A stretch of 64,000 bases of DNA from Hahella sp018986435. Its GTDB lineage: Bacteria; Pseudomonadota; Gammaproteobacteria; Pseudomonadales; Oleiphilaceae. The notes below the pieces were generated by a model. That model saw nothing but the letters and a program-made list of their open reading frames with translations. It was not told where the DNA came from and made no database searches. The DNA is taken from assembly GCF_050749805.1 (NCBI RefSeq), contig NZ_CP192738.1, positions 2,542,001 through 2,606,000 of the forward strand. Reading direction: 5' to 3'. Positions 36,948 to 46,694 of this stretch are shown here, piece by piece. How positions within the stretch are numbered: the stretch's first letter is position 1; each line of letters opens with the position of its first letter. The position numbers and the translations under genes are program-made.

Positions 36948-38294
36948 ATGGAACTCATCCTCAAAGTGACTAAATGTCCCCCCGGAAGCGACATGTCTGG
37001 GGTGACTGTTACCGTCGGCAAAGACGGCGCAACCATCGGGAGAGCGACAACGAACTCTCTGGTGCTGCCGGACGCCAATCGGTATGTATCCTCGGACCAC
37101 GGACGGATCGAGTTCGACGGAAGTCGATACAGCTTTATCGATATCAGCACTAACGGCAGCTATCTGAATCATCTGGGGCATCCGCTTATCAAAGGCCACC
37201 CGGAGCCGCTCAAGAACGGCGACCGCCTGATGCTGGGGCAGTATGAGCTGAAGGTGGAGCTGGCTGAACCCAGTGATGATCGGACGCAAATGTTTGCGCC
37301 TGACTCGGATATCGAGGCGACCCGAATTTCATCCGATATTGCTTCTCAAACCGCTATGTCAGATTTGGATGACTGGATCGGTTCCGGCGAGGAACCCTGG
37401 CCGGTCTACCAGCATGCGGCGAACACCACCGCCGTGCCGCCGGAGCAGGTGGAGGCGGAGATGCAGGATGATCTGGAGCCGCAGAGCGAGGCGGACGTGG
37501 ATGACGGCATCCTGGACGCGGAAATCATCGAAGATGTGGAAGCGCCGACGCTGGTGAATCACGCTGCGCCGCGAGACGCGGAGGCGGCGCTTGAAGATGA
37601 ATTTGAACCCGCTGCGGAGCCAGCTGCTGAAGAAGCGGCCACTGCTCCCGAACAGGATGAGCAAACCACGCAATTCAGCAAAAAGGATATGACCCCGGAC
37701 TGGCTGACTCAGGCCCTGGGCATGATGACGCTGACGGAGGAAGCCCATAAGCAGGTAGTGGATAAATCCATGGACCTGCTGAGAGAAGCGGTGGAAGGAG
37801 TGCTCTCCACCTTGCGCGAAAAGCAGTCGTTGAAGAATGAGTTGCGCATCAACCAGACCCAGATTCGCGTGGCGGAAAACAATCCCCTGAAGTTTTCACC
37901 GACTCCTGAGGTGGCGTTGGAAAATCTCTTGCTGAAGCAGGGGACGACATACCTTTCCGCCGACGAAGCGATGAAAGAAGCGTTCGCCGATATTCGCGAT
38001 CACCAGCGCGCGTTGTACAAATCCGTGCGCGGGCTGTACACCCGGATCATCAAATCTCTCGATCCGGAGCAGATCGTCAAGCATATCGACAACAAGCATG
38101 GTCAGCCCTGGATTGGCGGCAATCATCGCAAATACTGGGATGAATACCTGAAAGCCTATAACAAGTTGCGCAAAGACGAAGAACAGGCGTTTCAAGGTAA
38201 ATTCTCCGAGGACTTCGCCAACAGCTACGAGTTCTACTTCAATCAGCTCAAGGCCCAACGCAAAAACAATAAAGCGGACGAAGACGACCTGTAA
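36948..38294 (+). CDS. T6SS-associated FHA domain protein (TagH/ImpI-like)
   Basis: A 448-residue cytoplasmic protein. The N-terminal FHA domain (about 1-105) has the phosphothreonine-binding pattern IGR..N.L.L (TIGRATTNSLVLPD), SSDHGRI and TNGSYLNH. An acidic Ala/Glu/Pro-rich linker (about 115-240) follows. The C-terminal part (about 245-400, DWLTQALGMMTLTEEAHKQVVDKSMDLLREAVEGVLSTLREKQSLKNE) matches the region found in type VI secretion TagH/Fha proteins. In T6SS, Fha transmits threonine phosphorylation by PpkA. No other T6SS gene is in the window. Confidence 0.85.
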   Translation: MELILKVTKCPPGSDMSGVTVTVGKDGATIGRATTNSLVLPDANRYVSSDHGRIEFDGSRYSFIDISTNGSYLNHLGHPLIKGHPEPLKNGDRLMLGQYELKVELAEPSDDRTQMFAPDSDIEATRISSDIASQTAMSDLDDWIGSGEEPWPVYQHAANTTAVPPEQVEAEMQDDLEPQSEADVDDGILDAEIIEDVEAPTLVNHAAPRDAEAALEDEFEPAAEPAAEEAATAPEQDEQTTQFSKKDMTPDWLTQALGMMTLTEEAHKQVVDKSMDLLREAVEGVLSTLREKQSLKNELRINQTQIRVAENNPLKFSPTPEVALENLLLKQGTTYLSADEAMKEAFADIRDHQRALYKSVRGLYTRIIKSLDPEQIVKHIDNKHGQPWIGGNHRKYWDEYLKAYNKLRKDEEQAFQGKFSEDFANSYEFYFNQLKAQRKNNKADEDDL

Positions 38295-38535
38295 GGCGTC
38301 ATTCCTCCGCTTACCTCAAGGCGCTCGCAGTGCGGGCGCCGCCGTTCTGGCAGGGTGGTCGAACGTACTCCCGTCTTCGCCTCTCTCTTAACTGTTCTAT
38401 ACTTCTTCAACATGAAGCAGCCCCAAAGGGCGCAATCACTCTCTCCTGCGGTATGCGTGGTATCGCAGTGCGTTGGTCATACGAACTGTATGTGTTCCCC
38501 GGGGCGAGGCCTTTAAAAGAGAGGGAGAACACATC

Positions 38536-40233
38536 GTGAAGATTCGTCCGCTATTCCTAACCATTTTTGGCGTGATTATCGCCAGCACCCTGGCCAACTT
38601 TTTACTGGCGTTCTATTTGCGTTCGGAAGTGACTTCGTTGAAGCAAACGACGGAAACCCGGTACGCGTCCTACCAGAGGGCGGATGAGTTGCGGCAGAGT
38701 TCGGATGACCTGACCCGACTGGCCCGTACTTACGTGGTGACCGGGGATCAGAAATACAAGCAGATGTATCAGTCTGTTCTGGATATACGTAATGGCGTCA
38801 AGCCCCGCCCTCAGGATTATCACCGCATATATTGGGACCTGGTATTAAATGCGGGGGATAAGCCCAAGCCAGATGGCGAAACAATTTCTCTGCAAAAGAT
38901 GATGGAGAATCTTGGCTTCTCGCAAAAGGAATTTGACCTGCTCAAACAGGCGCAGAAAAACTCGGACGGCCTGGTGAACCTGGAAGTCGAAGCGATGAAA
39001 GCGGTGGAAGACGGTAGTTTGGAGCGCGCCAGAGAGCTGATGCATGGCCAGGACTATCATCGTGAGAAAGCCAAGATCATGCAGCCCATCGATGAGTTCT
39101 TCAAAGCGCTGGAAGCGCGCACCAGTCAACAACTCTCCGGGATTCAGAATGCGGTGTCGAACATTATTCTGGCGCTGATCTGCTTCCTGATACTGCTGAC
39201 GCTCGCGGCGGCGGCGGGTTATCTGGTCGTGCTCAGGAAGATCGAAAGACCGGTGCTGAACCTTTACCGGCTGATTGGCGATGTAGAAAAGAACGCTGAT
39301 TTAACGCTGCGTTCAGATTATGGCAGCCAGGATGAAATTGGCATGATGGCGAAAGGGTTCAACAGTCTGGTTGGGCGCTTCAGGGACATTCTCGGCGACG
39401 CTCGGACTCTCATTCGTCACGTGGCGGATGACTCCTCAACGGTGGCCCGTCTCACTGCGGACTCCAACGCCAGGACGGAGAGGCAGGCGAGCGAGACGGA
39501 TATGGTGGCCACGGCGATCACGGAAATGACCGCCGCGATGGAGGAGATTGCGGCATCGACCAATGAAGCTAAGACTTCCGTGGAGAAGGCGACGGAATAC
39601 ACCTCGACCGCAAACGGGGTGGGAAGGCAGTCCATCAATAATATGACGCGTTTAAAAGCATGTTTTGACGACGCCTCAGGGCAGGTCAATGCATTGTCGC
39701 AAGAGTTTTCCCAGATTGAAAACGTACTGCAGGTCATAAAAAGCATCGCGGAGCAGACCAACCTGCTTGCCCTCAACGCGGCAATAGAAGCGGCGCGCGC
39801 TGGCGAACAAGGCCGGGGCTTTGCGGTAGTGGCGGACGAGGTGAGAACGCTCGCCAAGCGCACGCAGGAATCAACGGGAGAAATAGAGTCCAATATCGCC
39901 AAGCTCAGGGAGGGCATGGACAATACGGTTAACTCCATGGACGCAGGGATTGGCGAAGTGGCCCGCAGTAGTGAATCTGTAGCGCAGACTATGACGTCGC
40001 TGGAGCAGATTGCCTCCAGCATTGAGGCCATCAGCAACCTGAGTCTGCAAATCGCTTCTGCGACGGAAGAGCAGTCGGCGACCATCGGCTCTATTGACCA
40101 AAGCGTTGGCGCAGTGAGGGATCTGGCGGAAGAGACCTCCCAGGATCTGCGTGCATTGGAGAAAAAAGCGGAGTCCTTAAGTCAGATGACCCATGGCCTG
40201 CAGGATAAGATTCAGGTTTTCAAGTTGCCTTGA
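38536..40233 (+). CDS. Methyl-accepting chemotaxis protein
   Basis: A 565-residue chemoreceptor. An N-terminal membrane helix (about 5-28), a helical periplasmic sensor of about 175 residues, a second helix (about 210-233), a HAMP domain (about 234-286) and a cytoplasmic signalling domain follow in order. The CheA/CheW-binding tip EQTNLLALNAAIEAARAGEQGRGFAVVADEVR is intact. GTG 38536 after GAGGGAGA is the likely start; an earlier in-frame start would add 21 non-membrane residues. The ligand is unknown. The 3' end overlaps the convergent cyclase gene by 14 bases. Confidence 0.93.
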   Translation: MKIRPLFLTIFGVIIASTLANFLLAFYLRSEVTSLKQTTETRYASYQRADELRQSSDDLTRLARTYVVTGDQKYKQMYQSVLDIRNGVKPRPQDYHRIYWDLVLNAGDKPKPDGETISLQKMMENLGFSQKEFDLLKQAQKNSDGLVNLEVEAMKAVEDGSLERARELMHGQDYHREKAKIMQPIDEFFKALEARTSQQLSGIQNAVSNIILALICFLILLTLAAAAGYLVVLRKIERPVLNLYRLIGDVEKNADLTLRSDYGSQDEIGMMAKGFNSLVGRFRDILGDARTLIRHVADDSSTVARLTADSNARTERQASETDMVATAITEMTAAMEEIAASTNEAKTSVEKATEYTSTANGVGRQSINNMTRLKACFDDASGQVNALSQEFSQIENVLQVIKSIAEQTNLLALNAAIEAARAGEQGRGFAVVADEVRTLAKRTQESTGEIESNIAKLREGMDNTVNSMDAGIGEVARSSESVAQTMTSLEQIASSIEAISNLSLQIASATEEQSATIGSIDQSVGAVRDLAEETSQDLRALEKKAESLSQMTHGLQDKIQVFKLP

Positions 40234-42089
40234 GGGAATCCATCTCCAGTACCACAAATGCATTACGGCCCTGACGTTTGGCTTGATACATCGCCTCGTC
40301 CGCGCGTGCGACCAGTGTGTCCGGCGTCAGGTTGCGCTCACCCATCGCCACTGCGACGCCAATGCTGGCGGTGATCTTGATGCGTCGGCCGTCTCCCAAG
40401 GCGACAGGCTCTTGCAGGGCAGTGTGAATTTTGCCGGCGATGTAGGCGGCGTCCTGCATCGGATGCGCCACCGCTTCCAGCACTATCACAAACTCATCGC
40501 CGGCGATTCGGGCGATGCTGTCAGTCTTGCGCACCGTCATCATGAGCCGGTCGGCTGTGACCCGGAGCAGGATGTCTCCCGCGTCGTGGCCATAGGTGTC
40601 GTTGATCGCTTTAAAATGGTCCAGATCCAGAAACATGATCGCAATGCCGGTGTGACTGCGACCGGCGTGCTTCACCGCCAGTTCCAGCAAGGTCTTGAGC
40701 CCCTGTCGATTGGGGGCGCCGGTCAGGTGGTCATGCTGCAGCTGCCAGCGCAGTCCTTTTTCGTGTTCTTTACGTTCTGTGATATCGGAAATCATGATGA
40801 AGAAGCCGCAGACCTCGCCATGACTGTTCCTGTCCGGGATGTAGTTGATTTCGTAATACTGTTGATGATCGCCCAGGGTCTGATAGTTCTCGAAACACAC
40901 TTGCTGGCCGGCGAGAGCTTTTTGAATGTGAGGCCGGGCTTCTGCGTATTTGTCTTCACCCAGGATTTCAGCGATGGTGCGCCCATGTAAATCCTGGGGC
41001 TCCAGATTGAACCATCTTTTATAGACGGCGTTGTTAAACTGGTAGCGCTCCTGACTGTCGGCATAGGCGACTAATACAGGCAGGCTGTCGGTTATCGTTT
41101 TCAACTTGCGTTCGCTGCCGCCCAAAACCTTCAATGTCCCGCTGAGTTCTTCCGTACGTTGTTGAACCCGTTGCTCCAGCGATTGGTTCAAGCGAGTCAG
41201 CTCCCGCTCATGAGACGTGATGTCCTCCATCATGGCGCTGAAAGATTCAGCCAGATTGACGCCTTCTCGGTAGAGCGCCTGAGGCGGCGGCGTCAAGGAA
41301 CGCTCTTTGGTGAAGCGGGCGGAGGATTGGGAAAGCAGGGAGAGAGGTTTGGTGATCCATGTCGAAGCGGACCAGACCAAGGCGATAAACAGTAACCCGA
41401 ACAGCAGCCCCCACAGTAGTATCTCCCCCTGCAGGCGCTGAATTTCACCGAAAGCATCGCTGACGCTCTGGCGGATCAAAATACGCCACTGGAAGCCCGT
41501 CAAGCGCTCAAATCCGCTGCTGACGATCTGGGCGCAGAGAAACTCGCCCTCATCGGGCCATGTTATGACAAAGGAGTTGGGCTCTGTGCTGGCGATGATC
41601 GGCGGTTTTATGGGAAGCGTGGCGTGCGTCAGGGAGGAGGGCCCCATCAAAACGGCGCCTTCGTCATCAATAATCAAGGCCTCTACGGGATGTTGCTTTA
41701 ACTGAGGCCGCAATACTTCGGAACTGAGCTGCTCCGCCCAGTCCCAATTCAAATGGGCCCCCAGGACGCCCTGTACCTGACCGTCAGTGGACTGGATAGG
41801 AATAGACACATCTACAAACCGCCAGGGTTCTTCCCGGGCAGGCATCATATCGGCGAGCAGCACTGCCTTGTGCACATCGCCGAAGAAAGGCGCGATCAAG
41901 CTTGTCCGCCACTTGAGAGGCGATGGCTTCAATCGCCGCAGATTGTTCGCGCACCAGAGTCTCCCGCGCCAGACTGCCTATGACGCCAGTGAGCAGGGCG
42001 GTAAGCGCGAACATCAGGAAGCCAAAAGCCAGCGTCAAGCTTGCTTTCAGCGGCAGCGCCTTGATTTTGGTGCGGCCATTGAGGGGCAT
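40220..42089 (-). pseudogene. Diguanylate cyclase with PAS domain, broken by internal deletion
   Basis: Two frames that belong together. The first (from ATG 42089) encodes a membrane helix and the start of a sensor (ALTAVIGSLARETLV-type helix, QVADKLDRAF). The frame then shifts near 41890-41905 and continues as FFGDVHKAVLLADMMPAREEPWRFVDVSIPIQ, normally the far part of a dCache sensor. About 75 residues of the usual fold are missing. After the break: a second helix, HAMP, a PAS domain and a GGDEF domain with the active-site variant AGDEF and the inhibitory site RKTD five residues upstream. A restart at TTG 41932 could give a truncated cyclase, so function may not be wholly lost. Confidence 0.75.
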
Positions 42090-42170
42090 GAGATTGTTTT
42101 TGCTGTAAGTAGCCTCTCTAAAAATTACCTGCTAAGACCTCTTTTCGCACAGAGCGGAAGGTAGTTACTA

Positions 42171-43252
42171 ACCCGTAAATAAGTATCCGATCACTAAGCC
42201 ATAATATATTTAAGTTCTGGATGCCCAAATAAACTTTGAATCAATGATGGCGTTCTTTTCATGCTCCGAAGGATTTTTAAAGCCATCTTTCTTAATTGGT
42301 CTGGACCTGCAATCTTCATCTTTCCCAGTCGCTGATGTTTCAAGTAGCTCCACACGGACTCATCTGGATTGAGTTCAGGGGAGTAAGGCGGCAGGAAGAA
42401 TAGCTGCAACCTGGCTTCCTGTGTGGCGAGATACTCCTTTACCTTCCTGGCTTGATGGGCTGGGTGTCCATCGACGATTAGAAAGACCGGTCGTTCAGAC
42501 TTATACGTCAAGTCCTCTAAAAATCCGATAAAGCTCTCCGCGTTGAGCTTGCCTTCTATCACCTTGAAATGAAACTCGCCTCTGGCCGACACTGCGGAAA
42601 TTAGGTTAAGCCCAAAGCGCGCCCCTGTCGTCCTCGCTTCCGGAGTCAACCCTTTGATCGACCACGTCGTTCCGCTGTGATAGTCCGAACGAATGCTCGC
42701 CTCGTCCGCGAAGAGGATCTCCGCGTTCGCTGCTTTCGCCAACTGGCGAATGCGTGGGTATTCTTCTTGTTTCCAGCGAGCAACCCTATCTGGATCTTGC
42801 TGGTAAGCGCGAAAAAGCGGCTTCTGCGGCGTTAGCCCCATTGCCCTCAGGAGTCGTCCCACCGATACATCAGACAGGCTAACCCGAAATTTCCGCTTGA
42901 TCAGGTCCCGCACCAGTCCGCGAGTCCACAGTGCATATTCAAACTTAAACTGCTGTGGCTGATATCCCACCACCCAGGTATAGATCTGGCGTAGCTGTCG
43001 ACCATTTAATTTGCGGGGGCGGCCATATAGGCGTTTCGCTTTAAGTGCGTCATAGCCGCCTTCCCGATAGGCCGCCAGCCATTCATAAATACGCGGCCGG
43101 CTGAAGCCTAGCGCCCGTATAACCGCCTCCGGGCTTTCCCCCGCCTGGACTTGCTGTACTGCGCGAATGCGAATGACTTCTAGTGTTTTATGATCAAGCT
43201 TTCTTCCATCATTTGAGGGCATAGCATCCACTCTCTTTATCTAAAGTCGGGT
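42171..43252 (-). mobile_element. IS630-family insertion sequence (ends uncertain)
   Basis: The transposase ORF nearly fills the element, as is typical of IS630. ACCCG at 42171 and its complement at 43248-43252 are the only outward similarity I can find; the matching TAAATAAGTA/TAGATAAAGA segments are shifted by four bases. I cannot confirm terminal repeats or a TA duplication, so the limits are tentative. Confidence 0.6.
42194..43222 (-). CDS. IS630-family transposase
   Basis: An intact transposase of about 342 residues. An N-terminal helix-turn-helix with AVIRALGFSRPRIYEWLAAYREGGYDALK is followed by an RNase-H-fold DDE domain. Catalytic residues, numbered from an in-frame GTG at 43231, are Asp176 (ILFADEASI), Asp254 (LIVDGHPAH) and Glu291 (PYSPELNPDESVW). 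ATG 43222 is preferred because the GAGAG upstream sits at a suitable distance. No frameshift is present, so it could still move. It separates the damaged cyclase from the AT-rich RHS segment. Confidence 0.93.
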   Translation of the reverse strand: MPSNDGRKLDHKTLEVIRIRAVQQVQAGESPEAVIRALGFSRPRIYEWLAAYREGGYDALKAKRLYGRPRKLNGRQLRQIYTWVVGYQPQQFKFEYALWTRGLVRDLIKRKFRVSLSDVSVGRLLRAMGLTPQKPLFRAYQQDPDRVARWKQEEYPRIRQLAKAANAEILFADEASIRSDYHSGTTWSIKGLTPEARTTGARFGLNLISAVSARGEFHFKVIEGKLNAESFIGFLEDLTYKSERPVFLIVDGHPAHQARKVKEYLATQEARLQLFFLPPYSPELNPDESVWSYLKHQRLGKMKIAGPDQLRKMALKILRSMKRTPSLIQSLFGHPELKYIMA

Positions 43253-43720
43253 CCATGACATGCTTGAATATAGACTATTTCTGTGTTCGCCTACTTTGTT
43301 TCGGATTAGTAATCTAGAAAGTATGGCTGCACAGTCTTGTCATCTATCGACTTAGCATATAGTTATTTTAGCTTGCATTTATCAATTCGCACCCTTCTAG
43401 AGGAATATTGGAGGGTATATATTGTATCGCTGGCAGTGGAGATAACTTGGCCACTTTGGTTGTATTAAGTGAAAGGCATACAGTTTCTCTTGACTTCTAC
43501 GGCATGGTTGCTTTTGCTGCTGAAATATCCATAAGGTTTATTTTCTAAGCCTATGCATTACTGAAAATCGTAGTGATAGATGGCTAATAGGTCAGCATGT
43601 CTGGTAGGATTCTCCTCGCATTTTAATAGCTATTATTTTTTAAGCTTAAGGATGATTTTGGTTGTCTGATTTTTATGCAAATTAGATGGATTTTATTTGG
43701 TGTTTTTTAGGAGTTGAAGA
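43232..43720 (+). other. AT-rich non-coding stretch between IS630 and RHS gene
   Basis: 489 bases, clearly richer in A and T than the flanking chromosome. I see no ORF with support. The 3' end supplies TAGGAG as ribosome-binding site for the RHS gene; the remainder may be promoter DNA or debris from transfer. Confidence 0.5.
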
Positions 43721-45187
43721 ATGAGATGTTCAAGGAGTGCATGTGATAGGGATGTTATAAATATTGATTGTTGCTCATGTTTTAAAAGTATTTTGTTTTC
43801 GGTGGGCTTTATATTTTTACTTTTTTCTGGTCGAGTGACTGCGCAAAACCAATCTATCGACTTGCCTCCTAAGATAGCTTCTCCTTATTATACGTCGACT
43901 TCCATAGGTATAACGAAGGGAGATACCATTGTAGAAGCCGTGCAACGATGGTGGGAGATTTATAGGGAGTATTATAATTTAAAGCCTAAAGATGGAAAAA
44001 GGTGTACGTATATATTAAGGCCGAAAGACAAGGATGATGTGGTCGCCAATGTAAAATTGGCCAATGGCTGTTATGGAGGGGTTGATGTATATGGAACACC
44101 TTCCTGTCCTACAGGATATGAGAAAGAAGGATCGCTATGCAAGGCGCATGGAGTTAACACCGATAAAAATCCAGTAGATAATCACCCCATTGTTGCACAG
44201 TCTGTCAGTCTGGGTGTTGGCAACACATTTTTAAAAGAAACTGATTATATTGCGGAAGGTAGCCCTTACTTATATTTTTCCAGGCGCTATGCAAGCCGTT
44301 CATACTCAGGCCTGAATACTGTCTCAGGTTGGAGGTGGACATATTCCAGGAGAATTAACTTTCGAAGAATTGAGGGTATCAGCGTAGCAGAACTAGTTTC
44401 TGATGATGGTGTAACGTTCTCGTTTGTTTCGGGCGATGGAGTGCATTGGCGTGCGGACCCAGATATCACCTACAAGCTTAGTCACGTAGAAGGTCCTCAA
44501 GGCGAAAGCTGGTGGGAAGTTGAAAAAGGAGAAGTTATTGAGCGTTATGGCGCTACGGGTAAGTTATTGTCTATAAAGAACAGTAAAGGTCAATTTGTAG
44601 AGTTGTCGTACTATCCGGGAAGCGAATTGCCGAAGGAAGTGGTCGACAATAAAGGAGCAAAGCTGAAGTTTTATTATGAAGGGAGCCTGTTGAAGGCGCT
44701 TGTCACTCCCGATGGTCAGGAATTTTGGTATGTATTCGATAGTGCTGTTAATTTAGTTAGGGCTTATCACAAAGCAAGCAGTGAAAGTGAGCTCATATTG
44801 AAAAAGCGCTATCTTTATAACGATGAAGATTTCATACACCACCTTACAGGTGTGAGCGACGCCAAAGGAAGAGTTGAGTTGAGCTGGTCATATGACTCTC
44901 TAGGTAGAGTCAAGTCAGCAGAAAGAGAAGCGGATGCTGTTAAATACACTTTTTCTTACAATGAAAACGGCTCTACAAGTGTTTCACAAGTTTCAGGGGG
45001 CCAGTCTCTATACTTTTTTGAAGATGCATACGGCGTACGTAGACTTAGCAATATTATTGAAGGTGAAGCTTCTGTTAGCGGTAATGAAAATAAGTCAACT
45101 TCTATAGGGCGCTCTATTACGCAAGCGGCGCCATCGGCAGCTGGAGATGTTAATAGCGCGGCAAAGTCTGCTAACGAGGGAGGGTAG
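43721..45187 (+). CDS. Short secreted RHS-type protein without toxin tip
   Basis: A 488-residue protein I recognise only by family. A hydrophobic segment (about 23-40, ILFSVGFIFLLFSG) looks like a signal peptide. A Cys-containing segment (about 105-145, PSCPTGYEKEGSLCK) comes next. Then comes the RHS N-terminal part (about 160-240, SLGVGNTFLKETDYIAEGSPYLYFSRRYASR) and several YD-type repeats (about 300-440). The RHS core box and a C-terminal toxin are missing; it ends in a Ser/Ala-rich tail. It is AT-rich compared with neighbours and lies next to IS630, so it was probably acquired. Function unknown. Confidence 0.75.
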   Translation: MRCSRSACDRDVINIDCCSCFKSILFSVGFIFLLFSGRVTAQNQSIDLPPKIASPYYTSTSIGITKGDTIVEAVQRWWEIYREYYNLKPKDGKRCTYILRPKDKDDVVANVKLANGCYGGVDVYGTPSCPTGYEKEGSLCKAHGVNTDKNPVDNHPIVAQSVSLGVGNTFLKETDYIAEGSPYLYFSRRYASRSYSGLNTVSGWRWTYSRRINFRRIEGISVAELVSDDGVTFSFVSGDGVHWRADPDITYKLSHVEGPQGESWWEVEKGEVIERYGATGKLLSIKNSKGQFVELSYYPGSELPKEVVDNKGAKLKFYYEGSLLKALVTPDGQEFWYVFDSAVNLVRAYHKASSESELILKKRYLYNDEDFIHHLTGVSDAKGRVELSWSYDSLGRVKSAEREADAVKYTFSYNENGSTSVSQVSGGQSLYFFEDAYGVRRLSNIIEGEASVSGNENKSTSIGRSITQAAPSAAGDVNSAAKSANEGG

Positions 45188-45416
45188 CTTAGGCGTGTGA
45201 ATATAACCTTATTTGTCAGAGAGGGAGTTAAGAATAAGTGGCATACTCGTGAGCTAGTCTGATGCGCGGCTTTTTCTTATTCCCGTACACCGCTCCTGCG
45301 CTAAAATGGCCGGCTCTTCGCGTGCTGGCGTTTGGGAGCCCTAGGCCATCCTTTGCTAGACTGAAAATAGATGGCAGTGTCGCGAATCAGCCTGTAACCA
45401 AGCCTATGAGAACACC

Positions 45417-46682
45417 GTGTCATTGATGCCGCAAAGTCGCCGATCCCTCGTCAAAATTCCTGTGTCCGAACTTCAGGTCGGCATGTATGTGGCTCAACTG
45501 GACCGCCCCTGGGAGGAAACCCGGTTCGTCTATCAGGGTTTCTTCATTTACGACTGGCGCGATATTCAGGAACTGCAGACGCAGTGTGAATTCGTCTACG
45601 TGCAGTCGGAGACGGAGGTGGTGGAGGAAGAAAAAACCGTCACCGCGCCCAGCGGCAAGAAAATCCGCACCCGGGTGAAGAAAGAAAAGACCCGTTTGGT
45701 GCACAAAGTGCCCGCCTATCGGGAGCTGACCAAAGCGACTAATTCCATGGGGCAGGCCAGGCAGACAATTCATGATGTGTTCCGCGCCGTGAAGCTGGGG
45801 CGGGATATCGATATGGCGGCGGTGACCGTCGCCGTGACGGATATCGTCGACAGCATCATGCGTAATCCTAACGCGCTGCAATGGCTTTCCCTGATCAAGG
45901 ATAAGGATGATTACACCGCTGAGCATTGCCTGCGGGTCTGCGTCTTATCCATCATCATCGGACGGGAGATGGGGTTCAACGAATCCGAAATGGTGGACAT
46001 TGGCGTTTGCGGCATGCTGCACGACGTCGGCAAGGTCAAGGTGCCGGATGAGATCCTCAATAAGCCGGGCAGTCTGGACAAGGATGAGTTTGAGATCATG
46101 AAGCAGCACTCCCAGTACGGCCGGGATATTCTTATCTCGCTGTCCTCAGCGCCGAAGAGCGCCGTGGATGTCGCTTACAGCCATCATGAGAAAGTGGATG
46201 GGACCGGCTACCCGCGTGGTCTGGCGGCCCACCAGATTCCACTCAAGGCGAAAATCGTCGGCGTGGTGGACGCCTATGACGCCATGACTTCCGCCCGCGT
46301 TTATAAAGACCCCATGTCGGCGCTGGAGTCTCTGCGCATCATCTATGACGTTAGAGGCAAGCACTTTGACCTGGAAGTGGCGGAATTCTTCATCAAAACC
46401 ATGGGAGTGTATCCGGCGGGCCATATCGCGGAACTCAACAGCGGCGAAGTGGGAATCATCGTACGCTCCAACAATGAATATCGCCTTAAGCCCAAAATAT
46501 TGCTGGTGCTGGATGAGAAAAAACAACTGCGTAAAGAAACCATTCTCGATCTCTCCATCAACTGCCTGACCGATGCAGGCAAACCGCTGCGCATCAAGGA
46601 AATTCATCCTAACGGAACCTTTGGCGTGCGCCTGGAAAATTACGTCAAGAAAGGGTTGCGGCTTGCCGAGTACGACGACTGA
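45417..46682 (+). CDS. HD-GYP cyclic-di-GMP phosphodiesterase
   Basis: About 421 residues. The N-terminal DUF3391 domain (about 5-130, KIPVSELQVGMYVAQLDRPWEET) is followed by an HD-GYP domain with the metal pair His202-Asp203 (LHDVGKVKVPDEILNKPG) and HHEKVDGTGYP. These enzymes degrade c-di-GMP and would lower biofilm signalling. GTG 45417, TTG 45423 and ATG 45426 are all possible; GTG 45417 best fits GAGA at 45408-45411. It is close to the disrupted cyclase but not in an operon with it. Confidence 0.9.
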   Translation: MSLMPQSRRSLVKIPVSELQVGMYVAQLDRPWEETRFVYQGFFIYDWRDIQELQTQCEFVYVQSETEVVEEEKTVTAPSGKKIRTRVKKEKTRLVHKVPAYRELTKATNSMGQARQTIHDVFRAVKLGRDIDMAAVTVAVTDIVDSIMRNPNALQWLSLIKDKDDYTAEHCLRVCVLSIIIGREMGFNESEMVDIGVCGMLHDVGKVKVPDEILNKPGSLDKDEFEIMKQHSQYGRDILISLSSAPKSAVDVAYSHHEKVDGTGYPRGLAAHQIPLKAKIVGVVDAYDAMTSARVYKDPMSALESLRIIYDVRGKHFDLEVAEFFIKTMGVYPAGHIAELNSGEVGIIVRSNNEYRLKPKILLVLDEKKQLRKETILDLSINCLTDAGKPLRIKEIHPNGTFGVRLENYVKKGLRLAEYDD

Positions 46683-46694
46683 GCCGCAATGCGT

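Noticed and set aside
42171..43252. Terminal inverted repeats of the IS630 copy
   Set aside because: Only ACCCG and a shifted 10-base similarity match; too weak to fix the element ends.
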